DNA of 64,000 bases, taken from contig CALFRK010000061.1 in the NCBI GenBank assembly GCA_937919625.1, positions 1 to 64,000 of the forward strand, given 5' to 3'. Of the stretch, positions 45,691-53,872 are shown in pieces; position 1 is the first letter of the stretch; each line of letters starts with the position of its first letter. The stretch comes from an uncultured Ilumatobacter sp. (GTDB lineage Bacteria; Actinomycetota; Acidimicrobiia; Acidimicrobiales; Ilumatobacteraceae). The notes beneath the pieces were generated by a model. It did no database searches. It worked only from the letters and a program-made list of their open reading frames with translations, and had not been told where the DNA came from. The position numbers and the translations under genes were made by a program.

Positions 45691-45975
45691 TTATCCCTTT
45701 TCGGTCGTTGGGTCGATGATCTTGCTGACTGCAGTGACGACGGTCGCCGGGAACCCGCTGCGCTCGGCGTGTTCGTCGATCAGTGCCGCGTCATCGGCGA
45801 CATAGATGCAAAACGTCTTGTCGCCCGTGACGTAGCTGTGCTCCCACTGGATGTGTTTGCCCTCGGCCTGCATGGCACTGAGGACTCCGTTGGACTGGGC
45901 GGCGGCGCCCTTCAGCGCCTCTCGATCGGCCGAGCCGATTTCCGGAATCGCCCGCTCGATGACGTAACGCTGCAT
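45691..45975 (-). CDS. DUF4242 family small protein
   Basis: The 94-residue soluble protein starts at MQRYVIERAIP. It has the family features EIGSADREALKGAAAQSNGVL, WEHSYVTGDKTFCIYVADDAALIDEHAERSGFP. Related actinobacterial proteins (SCO4226-like) bind nickel and have a ferredoxin-like fold. It converges on the decayed glycosidase remnant. Confidence 0.85.
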   Translation of the reverse strand: MQRYVIERAIPEIGSADREALKGAAAQSNGVLSAMQAEGKHIQWEHSYVTGDKTFCIYVADDAALIDEHAERSGFPATVVTAVSKIIDPTTEKG

Positions 45976-46124
45976 GATCGCTCCTCTGGTCGGTGGACGG
46001 GCAAACGGTACAGCATCGATAAGCACGCCTCGAACAGACGGCGACTACGACTGGCTCCCAGACCGGACGGGTCGCCTCCATCACCACCGGCGGTTCGGAA
46101 TGCGATGTGTTCGGAATGCACCGG
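45976..46124. other. 149-bp gap, no feature found
   Basis: It lies between the divergent-from-nothing DUF4242 start and the P450 stop, both leftward. I see no hairpin or gene; the DUF4242 promoter must be here. Confidence 0.35.
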
Positions 46125-47351
46125 TCACTCGGAGACGAGCAGGCCTTTCAGGCCCCTGATCACGAAGGTCGGCTGGTACTCGGGCTCTTCGGCCAGGGCC
46201 AAGTTTGGAAACCTGGCGACCAGGCCGTCGAGCGACACGGCTAGCTCTTGGCGGGCGAGTGGGGCACCGACGCAGAAGTGGATGCCGCCTCCAAAGCCGA
46301 TGTGAGCGGTGTCGCCGCGGCCGACATCGAATCGGTCGGGGTCGTCGAACCGACGCGGATCACGCTCGGCGGCGCCGAACAGCATTACCACCTCATCGCC
46401 AACTTCAAAGCGCTGCCCGGCGATCTCGACACCCGGTTCGATCACCCATCGTTCGAATAGCTGGAGTGGCGAGTCCCAGCGAAGCAGCTCCTCGATCGCC
46501 GTCTTGCTGTCGACCTCGCCGGCGACCAATCGCGCCCACTCGGCAGGGTGCTTCATCAGCGCACGCACGCCGTTACCCAGCGTGTTGACGGTGGCCTCGT
46601 GGCCGGCCTCGAGCAACACCATCGTGGTCGACACAATCTCGTCCTCGGTCAGCGTGTCGCCCTCGTCTTCGACCTGAACCAGCTCTGACACCAACAGCCC
46701 ATCGGGATGACGCCGTTTCTCGGCGATCAGGGCGCGGGTGTACTCGATGTACTCGCCGGCCGCCCGGTTGGCAGCGGCCCGCACTTGCTCGGTGGTCGAG
46801 AGCTCGTACATCTTCACGATCGAGTGCGACCAGTCGAGCAGCAGCTGAGTGTCGCTGCGAGGCACGCCAAGCATCGAGCAGATCACCGCCACGGAGTACG
46901 GCTGGGCATAGTCGCTGAGCAGGTCGAACGTACCGAGCTGCCGACAACGATCGAGCAGTTCATCCGAGTAGCCCTCGATGTTTGGCCGCAGAGCGGCAAC
47001 GGCACGAGGCGTAAACACCTTCGCCACCAATCGGCGCAGGCGAGTGTGGTCGGGGGGTTCGAGGCACAGCAACGACCAGGCCTCGTGCTGGTGAAAGTCG
47101 GCCCACCTCGGATCGGGCTCACCGCGGCCGAGCTCGGCGTGTGTGTAGAGGTGCGTATACGCCCGGCCCAGGCCGCGATGGCGAAGGGTCTCGTGCACGC
47201 CCGCGAATCGGGTCAACACCCATTGGTTGCTGCGCTCGTTCCAGAAGACCGGTGTCACTTCTCGCAACCCGCCCAACACCGGGTATGGGTCGGCGATGAA
47301 CGCCGGGTCATCGACGTCAAATCGTTCGATAAGTTCTGCCAGGTCACCCAC
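46125..47351 (-). CDS. Cytochrome P450
   Basis: P450 features: I-helix LLEAGHEATVNTLG, ExxR in AIEELLRWDS, and heme-binding FGGGIHFCVGAPLA with the axial Cys. I start at the GTG at 47351 (408 residues, normal for bacterial P450s); the ATG at 47444 would add 31 residues (total 439) and overlap the divergent start codon. It needs ferredoxin partners not in the window. It diverges from an acyl-CoA dehydrogenase, a pairing seen in lipid/sterol degradation clusters. Confidence 0.93.
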   Translation of the reverse strand: MGDLAELIERFDVDDPAFIADPYPVLGGLREVTPVFWNERSNQWVLTRFAGVHETLRHRGLGRAYTHLYTHAELGRGEPDPRWADFHQHEAWSLLCLEPPDHTRLRRLVAKVFTPRAVAALRPNIEGYSDELLDRCRQLGTFDLLSDYAQPYSVAVICSMLGVPRSDTQLLLDWSHSIVKMYELSTTEQVRAAANRAAGEYIEYTRALIAEKRRHPDGLLVSELVQVEDEGDTLTEDEIVSTTMVLLEAGHEATVNTLGNGVRALMKHPAEWARLVAGEVDSKTAIEELLRWDSPLQLFERWVIEPGVEIAGQRFEVGDEVVMLFGAAERDPRRFDDPDRFDVGRGDTAHIGFGGGIHFCVGAPLARQELAVSLDGLVARFPNLALAEEPEYQPTFVIRGLKGLLVSE

Positions 47352-47374
47352 GTCCGCACGGTACCCGAGCCGAA

Positions 47375-47410
47375 CGTTACCGCAGCTGTCGGCTGGCACG
47401 TTCGGTAACG
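47375..47410. repeat. GTTACC-type inverted repeat in P450 5' region
   Basis: CGTTACCG (47375-47382) and CGGTAACG (47403-47410) form 8-bp perfect arms with a 20-nt spacer that contains GCTGGCA, as do the other family members. It falls between the GTG at 47351 and the ATG at 47444, which supports the downstream start. Confidence 0.6.
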
Positions 47411-47442
47411 CACGGGCGAGATCGCTTCGGTAGATTTTGGTC

Positions 47443-48687
47443 ATGCAGCCGACGTACCCATCCGAGGCCAGCGAGTTCCGGGCCAAGATCACCGACTTCC
47501 TCAACACCAACCTTCCGGCCGATTGGACCGGCATTGGGGCGCTCTCTGACGACCAATCCGCCGAGTTCCAGAGTGAATGGCGCAAGACCCTGCGCGCCAC
47601 CAACCTGCTCGCCCCCAACTGGCCGGCCGAGTACGGCGGAGGCGGGCTGACCCACATCGAGCAGGTGATCCTCAACGAGGAGTTCGCCAAGCGCGGCGCG
47701 CCTACTGCTGGGGCAAACGACGGGTTCTCGATCGGCATGGTTGGCAACACGATCCTCGTGTGGGGCACCGACGAGCAGAAGTCGTACTACATTCCGCGGA
47801 TCCTCGACGGCGACGACGTGTGGTGCCAGGGCTACAGCGAGCCTGATGCAGGCTCCGACCTCGCCAATGTTGCTTGCCGGGCCGAACTCGACGGCGACGA
47901 ATGGGTCATCAACGGGCAGAAGATCTGGACCTCGCAGGGCCACACCGCCAACATGATTTTCGCACTGGTGCGCACAGCGCCCGATCATTCAAAACACGCC
48001 GGTATCTCGTTCCTGCTGATCGGTATGGACCAGCCTGGCGTCGAGTTGCGACCGATCACCAACATGGTTGGCCACGACCACTTCAACGAGGTGTTTTTTA
48101 GCGACGCCCGCTGCCCGAAGGGCAACGTGCTCGGCGAGCTGAACAACGGCTGGGCCGTTGGCAATACGCTGCTCGGTTTCGAACGCGGCGTCGCCGCCAC
48201 CATCACCTCGCTCAGCTTCGGAGCCGAGTTCGATAAGTTCGTCGAGATGGCCCGCGCCCGCGGGCTCGCCGACGATCCCCTCGTGCGTCAGAACATCGCC
48301 ACCTTCTACACGAACGTCCAAATCATGCGCTATCGGGGCATGCAGGCACTCACCCGCTACCTGCGCGGCGAGCAACCCGGCCCTGAGTCGTCGATCGGCA
48401 AACTGTTCTGGAGTCACCACCACCAGGCGATCACCGAGGCAGCGATGCACATGCTCGGGGCAGAGGCGATGGTCGGCTTTGGAGATGAGAGCCGCGGCGG
48501 TCTCGGGCCCCCGGCGATCGGTACCGAGAACACGCCGTCGAACTGGGTGGCATCGTTCTTGATCGCCCGACCCGGCACGATCTACGCCGGCACCAGCGAG
48601 GTGCAGCGCAACATCGTCGGCGAAAGAGTGCTCGGACTGCCGAAAGAGCCTCGCGCCGACTCCGGCCCATGGAAAGACTCGCGCTGA
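47443..48687 (+). CDS. Acyl-CoA dehydrogenase
   Basis: This 414-residue ACAD starts at ATG 47443 (MQPTYPSEAS; TTG 47437 is possible). Motifs: NWPAEYGGGGLT, GYSEPDAGSDLANVAC, NGQKIWTS and TSEVQRNIVGERVLGLPKEP. Insertions relative to the 34310 gene mean a different subfamily (about 400-residue long-chain/FadE-like actinobacterial ACAD). Its start codon overlaps CATG with the upstream P450 ATG on the opposite strand. Confidence 0.94.
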   Translation: MQPTYPSEASEFRAKITDFLNTNLPADWTGIGALSDDQSAEFQSEWRKTLRATNLLAPNWPAEYGGGGLTHIEQVILNEEFAKRGAPTAGANDGFSIGMVGNTILVWGTDEQKSYYIPRILDGDDVWCQGYSEPDAGSDLANVACRAELDGDEWVINGQKIWTSQGHTANMIFALVRTAPDHSKHAGISFLLIGMDQPGVELRPITNMVGHDHFNEVFFSDARCPKGNVLGELNNGWAVGNTLLGFERGVAATITSLSFGAEFDKFVEMARARGLADDPLVRQNIATFYTNVQIMRYRGMQALTRYLRGEQPGPESSIGKLFWSHHHQAITEAAMHMLGAEAMVGFGDESRGGLGPPAIGTENTPSNWVASFLIARPGTIYAGTSEVQRNIVGERVLGLPKEPRADSGPWKDSR

Positions 48688-48737
48688 CCTGACGCCCTAG
48701 GCCGGAAGTACGAGGCTTCGAATCGTGTTTCCCGAGC

Positions 48738-49472
48738 GTGGTGATATCGAAGTTCAAGACGCGACCGATCGATGCCGTGGGCACGCGGTTGGGGCAGTAC
48801 GGCACATGGATCGCCTGCTGCCTCGGTCGAGGCAAGCGGGCGCCGCTCGGCGAGGGTGACGTCGCCCAGCTTGTCGACGAGGTCGGCGGATCTAAATTCG
48901 CCGGCGGCACGTTCGTGTTCCGGCGAGGTGATCCGGCCGCCCGCGTGCACATCCTGCAATCAGGCACGGTCGAGTTGTCTCGCGAGATCAACGGGCGGCG
49001 GGTCGCGCTCCAGATCTTGCGACCCGGTGATGTCTTCGGAGATGTACCGGCCCTGCTGGGTGAATCAGAACCGTTCGACGCCCGCGCTCTCGAGGACTGC
49101 ACGATCCTGTCGTTGGAGGCAACGGCGTTGTTCACATTGCTGCAGACTCGCCCCGGGGTTGCGCAACGCTGGTTCGTCTCATTGGCCGAGCGGATGGCCG
49201 GTCTTCAGAACAGGCTGATCGACCTGCTCGCCGGGGGCTTGGAGTCGCAGCTGGCATCGATCCTGGTGAGGATGAGCGACGAGCGCGGCGACGTTCGACT
49301 GACTCACGACCACCTGGCCGAAATGGTCGGGGCACCGCGGTCGAGCATCCAGCGCGTGCTGAAGTCGCTCGAGTCCGCCGGACTGCTCGACATGGGGTAT
49401 CGCAAGATTCACCTGCTCGATGCCAGCGGGCTGTTGTCGCTGTGTGGCGACACCGACCAGCCCGTGTCCTGA
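48738..49472 (+). CDS. Crp/Fnr family transcription regulator
   Basis: The 244-residue protein has an extra N-terminal 40 residues, a cyclic-nucleotide-binding-like jelly roll (about 45-150: ARVHILQSGTVELSREINGRRVALQIL, GDVFGDVPALLG) and a winged-helix HTH (LTHDHLAEMVGAPRSSIQRVLKSLESAGLLDM). The phosphate-binding GE-x-SR pattern of cAMP pockets is not clear, so the ligand is unknown; a cyclase lies 10 kb upstream. Two paralogous membrane proteins follow and are probably its regulon. The 50-bp gap upstream holds no clear site. Confidence 0.92.
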   Translation: MVISKFKTRPIDAVGTRLGQYGTWIACCLGRGKRAPLGEGDVAQLVDEVGGSKFAGGTFVFRRGDPAARVHILQSGTVELSREINGRRVALQILRPGDVFGDVPALLGESEPFDARALEDCTILSLEATALFTLLQTRPGVAQRWFVSLAERMAGLQNRLIDLLAGGLESQLASILVRMSDERGDVRLTHDHLAEMVGAPRSSIQRVLKSLESAGLLDMGYRKIHLLDASGLLSLCGDTDQPVS

Positions 49473-49484
49473 ACCTCCCGGCGA

Positions 49485-49507
49485 CAATCACGCATTTGCG
49501 GTGATTG
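49485..49507. promoter_or_regulatory. 23-bp inverted repeat upstream of membrane protein pair
   Basis: Arms CAATCAC (49485-49491) and GTGATTG (49501-49507) flank a 9-bp centre. It is 13 bp after the Crp/Fnr stop and 79 bp before the next gene. Arm length and span fit a Crp/Fnr-type operator; a short terminator is the alternative. Confidence 0.5.
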
Positions 49508-49586
49508 CGAACTGATCCGCTGATCGACCCGGTTTCCGCTTCTGAACGCACCCAAGACATGGGGGCACAACAGAAGGGAAAACATC

Positions 49587-50537
49587 ATGGCTGCACTCCT
49601 GCAACTCGCAGCTCGACCAGCACCAGGGGTAGATCCGACGGCACGGTCGAAGTACCGCACCGTCGGTCTGGCGCTGGCACTGGTCGGGCTGATGGGCGCC
49701 ACCGCCTCGGTGATCGGCAACTTCGTCGCCGCCGACGGGATTAGCGCAACCGACAGCTACCAGGAAACGCTGGCCTGGACGTTCGGGCTCTCGATCTTCT
49801 CGTTCGGGGTCATCAAGATCTCGATCGCAGTGATCCTGATGGGCATCATCGTGCGTCTCTGGCACCGGGTCGACAGCGTCAAGTCGGCACTGTCGACGCT
49901 GCACGGACATGCCGACGAACCCACCAGGGTCCGTGGCGACACCAAGACGGCATGGGGCAAGGCAACCATCTCCGACACGACGCCCAAGCTGTTGCCGATC
50001 CATCGGCTCGCACGCAAGATGTGGCGGCCAATGTTGGCGATGGGCACCATGGCGCTCACAACCGGGCTCGCGAGCTCGCTGGTGTGGGCCGACAAGACCC
50101 CCGGCACCGAGAGCTTCCGACAAGCGGCGGCATTCACACAAGGCGTCGAGTTCCTCGGAGAAGCACTGCTGCTCTCAGGTATCGCATTCCTCCTCGGCAC
50201 CATCCTGGCGGGACTGCGCGAAGGTGGCGGTGAGGTCCAATCGAGCCTCGGGTTTCCGGTCACCACCCTGAAGATGCCGGGCACGGCCAAGGCGTTCGTG
50301 GTCTTGATGATGATTGGGATGATGGCTGGGATCACCCAGTTCGCCCTCTATCTCGTGGCGATCGGCAACGCCGACAATCCTGCGTCGTTCGCGTCCTGGC
50401 TGAACTGGCTCGGCCCCTTCCGCGAACTCTCCCTCGGATTGATCCTCGCTGGGATCGTGCTCGCTCTGATCACCATCGGCAACGTGCTGGCCTTCCAGTT
50501 CGACCGAGTCAAGTCCATCATTCGCACCGGCGCCTGA
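49587..50537 (+). CDS. Unknown membrane protein, six membrane segments
   Basis: This 316-residue protein has an upstream GAAGGGA box. About six hydrophobic segments (TVGLALALVGLMGATASVIG, LSIFSFGVIKISIAVILMGI, MWRPMLAMGTMALTTGLASS, EALLLSGIAFLLGTILAGL, and two more after about 235). The soluble loop GLREGGGEVQSSLGFPVTTLKMPGTAKAF is closely repeated in the next gene. No known family recognised. The last four segments are paralogous to the following gene, so a two-subunit complex is plausible. Confidence 0.8.
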   Translation: MAALLQLAARPAPGVDPTARSKYRTVGLALALVGLMGATASVIGNFVAADGISATDSYQETLAWTFGLSIFSFGVIKISIAVILMGIIVRLWHRVDSVKSALSTLHGHADEPTRVRGDTKTAWGKATISDTTPKLLPIHRLARKMWRPMLAMGTMALTTGLASSLVWADKTPGTESFRQAAAFTQGVEFLGEALLLSGIAFLLGTILAGLREGGGEVQSSLGFPVTTLKMPGTAKAFVVLMMIGMMAGITQFALYLVAIGNADNPASFASWLNWLGPFRELSLGLILAGIVLALITIGNVLAFQFDRVKSIIRTGA

Positions 50538-50566
50538 GGCACCGGAAGCAACAAGGAGCAAGACCA

Positions 50567-51244
50567 ATGACTACCGCAACAATGTCCAGATCCGCCACTC
50601 AAACCAAGACGACGCCGGTCACCCGTACCGACAAGTTTCATGTCGTCGGGTCGAGCCAAAGCCTCGGCTACAACCTTCCCCAAACGATGGGCCGTAAGCT
50701 CTGGTTCCCGATGTTTGCACTCGCCATCATGGGCTGGGCGGTTGGGTTCGTTCTGGCCGTCGTCGAAGCGGGCACCGACCGAAGCTCGGTCGATGATCTG
50801 CAGACGCTGAGCCATCTCGTGCCCGGTTTCATGTTCGTCGGGTTCCTCGGCGTGTTCACCGCCATCACCTTTGCGGTCGCCCGCATTCTCGGCGAGTTCC
50901 GCAAGGGCGGCGGCGAGGTGCAAGCCGCCGCCGGCTCAGCTGTACAGACCCTCAAGATGCCCACAACCGCAAAGATCATGTTGGCCTTCATGATGATGGG
51001 CATGATGATCATGGCGGCAGGGATCATCACGAACTTCGTGGCCGCCGGCACGTTCAACGGCACTGACCCCGCCGACATCCTCGACAGCGCCCGCTACGGC
51101 GTTACGAGCGCAGGGCTGCGTCGGCTCGGTGTGGCGAGCTACCTCACCGGGATCGCCTTCGGCCTCGGCACGATCATCGAGGTACTCCGGTTCCAGGCCA
51201 GCCGGCTCCGCGAAGTTGGGGCAGAGCACGGGCACCAGCACTGA
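50567..51244 (+). CDS. Unknown membrane protein, four membrane segments (paralogue of preceding gene)
   Basis: This 225-residue protein starts after AAGGAGC. Its four segments (LWFPMFALAIMGWAVG, PGFMFVGFLGVFTAITFAVA, IMLAFMMMGMMIMAAGIITN, VASYLTGIAFGLGTIIEVL) align with the last four of the 316-residue neighbour: both share RKxWxPM, an R-x-GGGEVQ-x7-V-x-TLKMP-x-TAK core, and FQ-x2-R-x4 at the end. The His/Gly tail is EHGHQH. The function is unknown; same operon (29 bp apart) as the first and probably controlled by the Crp/Fnr protein. Confidence 0.8.
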   Translation: MTTATMSRSATQTKTTPVTRTDKFHVVGSSQSLGYNLPQTMGRKLWFPMFALAIMGWAVGFVLAVVEAGTDRSSVDDLQTLSHLVPGFMFVGFLGVFTAITFAVARILGEFRKGGGEVQAAAGSAVQTLKMPTTAKIMLAFMMMGMMIMAAGIITNFVAAGTFNGTDPADILDSARYGVTSAGLRRLGVASYLTGIAFGLGTIIEVLRFQASRLREVGAEHGHQH

Positions 51245-51659
51245 ATGCCAACGGGGGATCACAATCGCGGTCTGGGATTCAACAATCTCAGGCTGGACAC
51301 CTGGACTGTCGCCAAGGGCCGTGGAAGCAATCGCGGCTCCGCCGGCGGCAACCACGAGCACCAGGGAAATCGATCGTCGCATCGATTGGGAACCCGTTTC
51401 AGACCCGCCGCCTTCCGCTGCGACGCGTCAGCTCCGCGATTCGGTCCAGTTGGCGATCGCATGCTGATCGCGGTGTGAGCCGCTATGTACTCATCCAGTC
51501 GGAGGCTGGCGAATAAGTGCACGTTGGCGGCGGGCTCGGATGTTGGTGTGAGCGACCCGAACGATTCCCTGATCAATGGCCCCCGACGCCTTGTCCGGGT
51601 TGTCGAGTACGACCTGTGCGGGTTCGGATGATCCATGCGTCAACTGCTTGACTGTCGAC
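51245..51659. other. 415-bp region without a clear gene
   Basis: No gene in normal codon usage is evident. A leftward frame with ATG at 51382 starts like a signal peptide (MRRSISLVLVVAAGGAAIAS) but runs on antisense to the upstream membrane-protein gene without a stop in the gap, so it looks like a remnant or a chance frame. The promoter of the bifunctional enzyme must lie in the last part. I see no hairpin. Confidence 0.45.
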
Positions 51660-53759
51660 ATGGCAGCTTTGACCGAATCCGTTCGCCTCGAGACCATCAC
51701 GTCCAACGGCGCCGATGTCGCGCTCATCATCATCGACAATCCGCCCGTCAACGCCCTCAGCTGGCATGTTCGGCAGGGCCTGTTCGACGGCATGACACAA
51801 GCCATCGCCGGTGGGGCCGAGGCCGTCGTCGTGATCTGTGAAGGGCGTACGTTCATCGCCGGCGCCGACATCAGCGAGTTCGGTGGCGGGGCACCGGCGG
51901 CTGCCGGCTTACACGACGTGCAGCGGGCCATGGAAGACGCTCCCGTTCCGGTGATCGCAGCGATCCACGGCACAGCGTTGGGCGGCGGCCTCGAGGTTGC
52001 TCTGTGTGCCCATTATCGGGTCGCCTTGGCATCGGCCAAGTTCGGACTGCCGGAAGTCAACCTCGGTCTATTGCCAGGTGCCGGCGGCACGCAGCGCCTA
52101 CCGCGCCTCACGGGCGTGCCAAAGGCACTCGAGATGATGACGACCGGCCGCCACATCAGCACTGGAGAGGCGCTCGAATGTGGCCTAGTCGATGAGGTCG
52201 TCGATGGCGACTTGGGTGCGCTTCGGGCCACTGCAATCTCCTTTGCCGAGCGTGCCGTCACCGAGAACATGGCGCTCGCTCGTGTGCGCGACCGCAATGA
52301 GAAGGTTGAGGTTGCCAAAGGCGACATCGAGCTGTTCGCCAACTTCCGCAAGTCGATCGCCCGCAAGACCCGCGGGTTCCTCGCCCCTGAGTACAACGTG
52401 CGGTGTATCGAAGCTGCTGCCAATCTGCCGTTCGAAGAGGGCCTGGCGGTCGAGCGCAAGCTGTTCATGGAACTGATGGCCGGACCCCAGTCGGCGGCCC
52501 AGCGCTATTACTTCTTCGCCGAGCGGGCCGCCAACAAGGTGCCCGGTATCGACCAGACGACACCACTCGTCGACATCGAGAAGTGCGGCGTGCTGGGTGC
52601 CGGCACGATGGGTGGCGGGATTGCCATGAACTTCGCCAACGTCGGCATACCGGTCAGGATCGTCGAACGCGACCAGGAGGCGCTCGACAAGGGTCTCGCC
52701 GTGATACGCAAGAACTACGAGCGTTCGCGCTCGACCACCCCCGAACAGGTCGAACAGCGCTTGGCGTTGATCACCGGGGCGACCGACAAGGCTGCTTTCG
52801 CCGATTGCGACATTGTGATCGAGGCCGTGTTCGAGGATATGGAGCTGAAGAAGTCGATTTTCCGCGAGCTCGACATCATCTGCAAGCAGGGCGCCATCAT
52901 GGCGTCGAACACCTCGGCACTCGACGTCAACGAGATCGCCTCGGTCACGTCACGTCCAGAGAGCGTGATCGGCATGCACTTCTTCTCCCCCGCCAACGTG
53001 ATGAAGTTGCTCGAGAACGTGCGCGGCGACAAGTCGAGCGACAGCACGGTGGCGACGGCGATGGCGATCGGCAAGCGGATCGGCAAGATCTGCGTGATGG
53101 TCGGTGTGTGCCCCGGCTTCGTCGGCAATCGGATCCTGTTCCAGCGCCGGATCGAGGCCGACCGGATGATTCTCGAAGGCGCCACTCCGGCCCAGGTCGA
53201 CCGAGTGCTGTTCGACTTCGGCTTCCCGATGGGGCCGTTCGCGATGAGCGACCTGGCCGGCCTCGACATCGGCTGGAAGGCCGAGAACTCGAGCGGCGAG
53301 ACGCTGCGCGACCTGATGTGCGAGAGCGGTCGGCGTGGCCAGAAGAACGGGCGCGGCTACTACACCTACGACCCCGAGACTCGTGCCGCGACCCCCGATT
53401 CTGAGGTTGAGGAGATCATCAAGAACTTCGCCATTTCCAAGGGCATCGCTCAGCGTGATATCAGCGACCAGGAAGTGCTCGAACGCTGCCTGTACCCGAT
53501 GGTCAACGAGGGTGCAAAGATCCTCGAAGAGGGCATCGCCATTCGCGGCAGCGACATCGACGTGACCTGGGTCAACGGCTACGGCTGGCCGGTGTACCGC
53601 GGCGGCCCGATGCACTGGGCCGACTCGGTCGGTCTCGCAGAGATCGTCGAGAAGGTCAAGGGCTACAGCGAGTCACTCGGCGGTCGCCACTGGGAGCCGT
53701 CAGCGTTGCTCGCCCGCCTGGCAGAAGAAGGCGGCAAGTTGCAGACCTACACAAGCTGA
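51660..53759 (+). CDS. Bifunctional enoyl-CoA hydratase / 3-hydroxyacyl-CoA dehydrogenase (FadB/MFE-type)
   Basis: The 699-residue protein joins a crotonase domain (1-190; FIAGADISEF, HGTALGGGLEVALCAH, and Glu pair in PEVNLGLLPGAGGTQRLPR) to an NAD-dependent 3-hydroxyacyl-CoA dehydrogenase (about 300-590; GVLGAGTMGGGIAMNFANVG, the catalytic HFFSPAN and a GFVGNRI), then a C-terminal half-domain. It carries out two successive steps of beta-oxidation, the layout of peroxisomal MFE1/FadJ. It starts at MAALTESVRL. A separate SDR/thiolase pair is in the window, so there are two sets. Confidence 0.95.
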   Translation: MAALTESVRLETITSNGADVALIIIDNPPVNALSWHVRQGLFDGMTQAIAGGAEAVVVICEGRTFIAGADISEFGGGAPAAAGLHDVQRAMEDAPVPVIAAIHGTALGGGLEVALCAHYRVALASAKFGLPEVNLGLLPGAGGTQRLPRLTGVPKALEMMTTGRHISTGEALECGLVDEVVDGDLGALRATAISFAERAVTENMALARVRDRNEKVEVAKGDIELFANFRKSIARKTRGFLAPEYNVRCIEAAANLPFEEGLAVERKLFMELMAGPQSAAQRYYFFAERAANKVPGIDQTTPLVDIEKCGVLGAGTMGGGIAMNFANVGIPVRIVERDQEALDKGLAVIRKNYERSRSTTPEQVEQRLALITGATDKAAFADCDIVIEAVFEDMELKKSIFRELDIICKQGAIMASNTSALDVNEIASVTSRPESVIGMHFFSPANVMKLLENVRGDKSSDSTVATAMAIGKRIGKICVMVGVCPGFVGNRILFQRRIEADRMILEGATPAQVDRVLFDFGFPMGPFAMSDLAGLDIGWKAENSSGETLRDLMCESGRRGQKNGRGYYTYDPETRAATPDSEVEEIIKNFAISKGIAQRDISDQEVLERCLYPMVNEGAKILEEGIAIRGSDIDVTWVNGYGWPVYRGGPMHWADSVGLAEIVEKVKGYSESLGGRHWEPSALLARLAEEGGKLQTYTS

Positions 53760-53777
53760 ACGCAAGGGTGCCGCCAT

Positions 53778-53843
53778 GAATCGTGGTCGAATCGTGGTCG
53801 AATCGTGGTCGAATCGTGGCCGAATCGTGGCCGAATCGTGGCC
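53778..53843. repeat. 11-bp tandem repeat, six copies
   Basis: GAATCGTGGTC occurs three times then GAATCGTGGCC three times, head to tail, without spacers, in the 113-bp gap between the bifunctional enzyme and the SDR gene. The ordered T-to-C split shows that the array was built by duplication of diverged blocks. Confidence 0.95.
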
Positions 53844-53872
53844 CAACATCGTCGGTCACGTAACTTTCGAGC

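Noticed and set aside
51245-51478. 77-codon rightward frame after the membrane protein pair
   Set aside because: It has no Shine-Dalgarno, poor codon use and no motifs.
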